A stretch of 7,230 bases of DNA from an uncultured Clostridia bacterium (GTDB taxonomy: Bacteria; Bacillota; Clostridia; Oscillospirales; Oscillospiraceae). This document shows, one piece after another, positions 5,274-7,230 of this stretch; positions within the stretch are counted from its first letter, which is position 1; each line of letters opens with the position of its first letter. A program made the translations under genes and the position numbers. The stretch covers positions 1-7,230 of the forward strand of contig CAMHRJ010000108.1 in NCBI GenBank assembly GCA_946187475.1, given 5' to 3'. The notes beneath the pieces are model-generated. The model ran no database searches, was not told the DNA's origin, and saw nothing but the letters and a program-made list of their open reading frames with translations.

Positions 5274-5810
5274 ATGCTTAGTTCTAACCTTCGTAAATAT
5301 CGCAAAGAAAAGGGATTGACGCAAGAGCAGCTTGCGACAAAAATAAATGTTGTAAGGCAAACTGTGTCCAAGTGGGAGTCAGGTTTGTCAGCACCTGATG
5401 CGGAAACACTCATAAAAATCTCTGACGTATTGGAAACTCCCGTTCAAGTCTTAATCGGTGAAAGCATCGACACCTCTGATAGCCAAAATGATGTGGAAGT
5501 TATCGCAGAAAAATTGACTGAAATCAACGAGCAATTAGCGAAATCATCTGATAAGAGAAGAAAAGTTATACGGACTGTTTCATATATCAGTCTTGCTCTT
5601 GTTCTGCTGGCTCTAATATGGAGCGTCGTTTCTGCTCTACACCTCTACAGTTTGGTGATGGCAAATGACCCAAGCACTCACGCGATTGGCGGAGCGAATG
5701 AACCCACAGGAATCTTCGTGACCTCACAAGTCAGCCCCGTTACAATTATCGTTATGATTATTGTTTTGGTCGGTTCTATTATCGGTTTGAGCATCTCACG
5801 AAAAAACTAA
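5274..5810 (+). CDS. Membrane-anchored XRE-family transcriptional regulator
   Basis: This 178-residue protein has an N-terminal XRE/HTH_3 DNA-binding domain (about 1-62): LRKYRKEKGLTQEQLATKI, then the recognition helix region VVRQTVSKWESGLSAPDAETL and the usual end LETPVQVLIGE. A polar, possibly coiled stretch (about 70-97) ending in KRRK leads to a first membrane helix (about 102-124). A ~30-residue loop and a second helix (about 155-174) follow, with a basic SRKN tail. HTH and tail would both be cytoplasmic. The ATG at 5274 has AGGAG (5261-5265) eight bases before it. Proteins of this design are common in Firmicutes and often sit beside the membrane or transport gene they control, but here no such partner is present. 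Its AT-rich coding sequence differs from the neighbours, and it lies between recombinase remnants, suggesting it came in with a mobile element. Target and signal are unknown. Confidence 0.85.
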   Translation: MLSSNLRKYRKEKGLTQEQLATKINVVRQTVSKWESGLSAPDAETLIKISDVLETPVQVLIGESIDTSDSQNDVEVIAEKLTEINEQLAKSSDKRRKVIRTVSYISLALVLLALIWSVVSALHLYSLVMANDPSTHAIGGANEPTGIFVTSQVSPVTIIVMIIVLVGSIIGLSISRKN

Positions 5811-5824
5811 ACTAATCAAAAATG

Positions 5825-5855
5825 ATGGAGAGACCTGCGAAGTCTCTCCATTTTT
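5825..5855 (+). terminator. Rho-independent terminator of the XRE gene
   Basis: A perfect 10-bp stem (5825-5834 with 5842-5851), a seven-base loop and TTTTT (5851-5855) lie 14 bases after the stop. A run of As before the stem means it might also stop transcription coming from the opposite strand. Confidence 0.9.
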
Positions 5856-5861
5856 GTTTAT

Positions 5862-5889
5862 AGATGTTCGCAAATGTTCAAAGATGTTC
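5862..5889. repeat. Three direct repeats with exact 10-bp spacing
   Basis: ATGTTC begins at 5864, 5874 and 5884, embedded in AGATGTTC, AAATGTTC and AGATGTTC. On the minus strand this is GAACAT repeated once per 10 bases, starting right after the stop codon of the recombinase relic. Repeats with one-helical-turn phasing beside an integrase gene could be recombinase arm-binding sites or part of an attachment site. No matching copy was found on the other side of the islet. Confidence 0.45.
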
Positions 5890-6081
5890 CTACATATTCA
5901 GTAAAACACTACGCTGTTTTGAAATCTTAATAATATCACCATCACGGAGACTATTTAGATATGTCTGCGTGATTTGAATATTTTCGTGTCCCAACAGCCG
6001 AGAAATCGTGTATAAATCGGTTCCCATCTTCACTTGCTGTTGTGCGTAAAAATGACGTCAGGTGTGAGGCGAGACCCGGTC
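5890..6081 (-). pseudogene. Tyrosine recombinase (integrase) C-terminal fragment with an in-frame stop
   Basis: Read on the minus strand, 6081 to 5890 encodes DRVSPHT, a TGA (6058-6060), then RHFYAQQQVKMGTDLYTI, SRLLGHENIQITQTYLNS and a tail ending at TAG (5890-5892). This is the last ~63 codons of a phage/transposon-type tyrosine recombinase. HT*RH is the HxLRH box with its leucine codon changed to TGA (one base from TTA). LLGH carries the conserved His, and the Tyr of QTYLN is in the place of the nucleophile. The fragment has no N-terminal core or arm-binding domain: just beyond codon D the frame meets another stop and the yebC terminator. It cannot make active enzyme. It marks one end of an old integration event. 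Confidence 0.85.
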
Positions 6082-6094
6082 TCAGTTATCATAC

Positions 6095-6129
6095 AAAAAA
6101 CCTCCTGCTGCATCTCGCAGCAGGAGGTT
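6095..6129 (-). terminator. Rho-independent terminator of yebC
   Basis: On the minus strand a 13-bp stem (6117-6129 with 6099-6111), a five-base loop and a run of six Ts (6095-6100 complement) follow the yebC stop by about 15 bases. The integrase relic begins directly beyond it. Confidence 0.93.
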
Positions 6130-6144
6130 GATCAAATTCAATCT

Positions 6145-6882
6145 TTACTCGTCCTCTTCCCAGTTGTTCCACACATTCTGGACATCGTCATTATCTTCGA
6201 ACATGTCCAGCATCTTGCGGAGGTTCTTCACGTCGTCCTCGCCGGTGACGGAGACGGTGTTCTGGGGAACCATCTCCACCTGGGCGGAGAGCAGCTCGTA
6301 CTTGGCGTTGGTGAGATACTCGGCCACGGCGGCGACGGCGTCGGGATCGGTATAGATCGTGAAAACGCCTTCCTCGGTGACCATATCGTCGGCGCCGGCC
6401 TCCAGGGCGGCCTCCAGAACGGTATCCTCCTCCAGGTCGCCGTCCTCGTTGTTCACGACGATGACGCCCTTCTTGTCAAAGCTCCAGGACACGCAGCCCG
6501 TGGCGCCCATGTTTCCGCCGTACTTGTCGAAGTAGTGGCGCACCTCGGAGGCGGTGCGGTTGCGGTTGTCGGTCATGGTCTCCACGATGATGGCCACGCC
6601 GCAGGGGCCATAGCCTTCGTAGGTGATGGACTCGTAGTTGTCGGTGTTGCCGCTGCCCAGCGCCTTTTCGATGGTGCGCTTGATGTTGTCGTTGGGCATG
6701 TTGACCGCCTTGGCCTTGGCGATGACGGTGGCGAGACGGGAATTGTTCGCCGGGTCGCCGCTGCCGCCTTCCTTGACGGCGACGATCATCTCGCGGGCGA
6801 TCTTGGTGAACGCCTGGGCGCGCTTGGCGTCCTGCGCGCCTTTCGTCTTCTGTATGTTATGCCATTTGGAATGTCCGGACAT
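6145..6882 (-). CDS. yebC: YebC/TACO1-family protein
   Basis: This 245-residue cytosolic protein has the full YebC/PmpR signature. The N-terminal block is MSGHSKWHNIQKTKGAQDAK and continues RAQAFTKIAREM. NNSRLATVIAKAKAVNMPND (46-65) and the NIKRTIEKA helix follow, then the YEGYGPCGVAIIVETMTDN core, VRHYFDKYGGNMG, the VSWSFDKKG strand and an acidic C-terminus (WEEDE). Length is typical. The family was named as DNA-binding regulators (PmpR, YebC). More recent work on bacterial YebC and human TACO1 ties it to translation through proline-rich stretches, so a ribosomal role is at least as likely. The ATG at 6882 is preceded by GAGGAG (complement of 6893-6898) with a rather long ten-base gap. It is transcribed alone, towards the XRE gene, with its own promoter and terminator. 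Its GC-rich coding contrasts with the adjacent AT-rich islet. Confidence 0.95.
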   Translation of the reverse strand: MSGHSKWHNIQKTKGAQDAKRAQAFTKIAREMIVAVKEGGSGDPANNSRLATVIAKAKAVNMPNDNIKRTIEKALGSGNTDNYESITYEGYGPCGVAIIVETMTDNRNRTASEVRHYFDKYGGNMGATGCVSWSFDKKGVIVVNNEDGDLEEDTVLEAALEAGADDMVTEEGVFTIYTDPDAVAAVAEYLTNAKYELLSAQVEMVPQNTVSVTGEDDVKNLRKMLDMFEDNDDVQNVWNNWEEDE

Positions 6883-6918
6883 GGGGTTCCAACTCCTCTA
6901 ATAAAAATTCGCGCATAT

Positions 6919-6947
6919 ATTTTAGCACATTCCGCCATTCGTGGCAA
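6919..6947 (-). promoter_or_regulatory. Sigma-A promoter of yebC
   Basis: On the minus strand TTGCCA (6947-6942), a 17-bp spacer and TAAAAT (6924-6919) with TGC just upstream (extended -10) match the consensus well. The -35 box matches at five of six positions. Transcription would start near 6912, about 30 bases before the ATG. Confidence 0.75.
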
Positions 6948-7060
6948 GTGGTACGACGAATTTTTCAGAGGCAGCTCAAAGGTTTACATAATTTTTAGGC
7001 AGAGTTCAAATTGAAATTTGTAGGGGAGATGGATTTACGCAAAATCTAAAATAGGATGTC
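6948..7060. other. Intergenic stretch without a recognisable gene
   Basis: I see no credible coding region or RNA gene here. It contains the perfect dyad CAAATTGAAATTTG (7007-7020). The 14 bases AATTTGTAGGGGAG (7015-7028) are identical, in inverted orientation, to the right end of the palindromic repeat at 1549-1562, so this may be a truncated or diverged relative of that repeat family. From 7053 it leads into the palindromic repeats that fill the rest of the window. Confidence 0.5.
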
Positions 7061-7097
7061 ATTGCGAGCCAGTGACCGACGTCACTGGCGTGGCAAT
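7061..7097. repeat. Palindromic repeat, ATTGCGAGCC type, first copy
   Basis: ATTGC (7061-7065) pairs with GCAAT (7093-7097). Inside it a 9-bp stem (GCCAGTGAC, 7068-7076, with GTCACTGGC, 7081-7089) closes a CGAC loop. The flanks GTC before and CCGTTCC after resemble widely scattered repeats that I remember from Oscillospiraceae-type genomes (ATTGCGAGCC...GGCAATCCGT). No gene lies here. Confidence 0.7.
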
Positions 7098-7193
7098 CCG
7101 TTCCTTGCAGTGCTGACTAATTATTTTCGCATGATTCAGGCGAATTCGTTCACTACCAACGGATTGCGAATTTCTACTCCGCCGCCGGGGGAT

Positions 7194-7230
7194 GCGGATT
7201 GCCACACCGTCGTGCGCGACGGTTCGCAAT
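7194..7230. repeat. Palindromic repeat, second copy in inverted orientation, reaching the window edge
   Basis: ATTGC (7198-7202) pairs with GCAAT (7226-7230). Inside, ACCGTCG (7206-7212) pairs with CGACGGT (7217-7223) around a TGCG loop. Read on the minus strand it starts ATTGCGAACC and ends GGCAATCCGC, so it is the same repeat type as 7061-7097 in reverse, with a different stem sequence. A partial third piece, AACGGATTGCGAA (7158-7170), lies between. The two ends together give ATTGCGA...TCGCAAT termini over 7061-7230, as in a composite or MITE-like unit. Confidence 0.65.

Noticed and set aside
6084..6130. The integrase relic extending upstream through the yebC terminator
   Set aside because: The frame meets a stop at 6082-6084, and the bases beyond are accounted for by the terminator hairpin; resemblance to integrases ends at about 6081.
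6034..7014. A 326-codon plus-strand open frame across yebC
   Set aside because: It is antisense to a textbook YebC protein and starts inside the integrase relic; the Val/Gly/His-rich translation has no family resemblance.
7061..7230. A CRISPR array at the right edge
   Set aside because: The repeats are few, inverted relative to each other, differ in stem sequence and are not evenly spaced; no cas gene is present.

Overview
The window looks like a chromosomal segment of a GC-rich member of the Clostridia, most likely a gut Oscillospirales/Oscillospiraceae-type organism. This is an inference from four things: Gram-positive style ribosome binding sites (AGGAGG/GGAGGG), strong sigma-A promoters, compact hairpin plus T-run terminators after almost every gene, and two kinds of palindromic intergenic repeat that I remember as common in such genomes. 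Most of the DNA is GC-rich, but about 5032-6085 is clearly AT-richer and holds broken recombinase pieces.

Layout, left to right. 1-465 is the C-terminal part of UDP-glucose 4-epimerase (galE), cut by the window edge. 546-1376 is a NagD-like HAD phosphatase with its own promoter and terminator. 1377-1721 is intergenic and holds a 71-bp GC-rich palindromic repeat, possibly inside a larger element of about 220 bp, followed by a perfect-consensus promoter. 1722-2330 is a cytidylate kinase-like P-loop protein. 2433-4997 is the most interesting gene: an 854-residue translational GTPase of the TetM/EF-G type whose C-terminus is fused to a YacP/Rae1-like NYN endoribonuclease domain. 5032-6081 is an AT-rich islet with a short resolvase-type helix-turn-helix relic, an intact membrane-anchored XRE regulator (5274-5810), three 10-bp-phased direct repeats, and a minus-strand 3' fragment of a tyrosine recombinase with an in-frame stop in its catalytic box. 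6145-6882 (minus strand) is a YebC/TACO1-family protein. 6948-7230 has no gene and ends in a pair of oppositely oriented palindromic repeats that run off the window.

How the genes work together. Each gene on the plus strand after galE appears to be its own transcription unit, so there is no obvious operon. Two products, the GTPase-NYN fusion and YebC, probably act at the ribosome. The fusion suggests a single-protein system that recognises a ribosome state through an EF-G-like body and cuts mRNA with the attached nuclease. That role is inferred from domain content and has not been shown. The AT-rich islet between these two genes is best read as the decayed remains of an integrated mobile element whose regulator survived.
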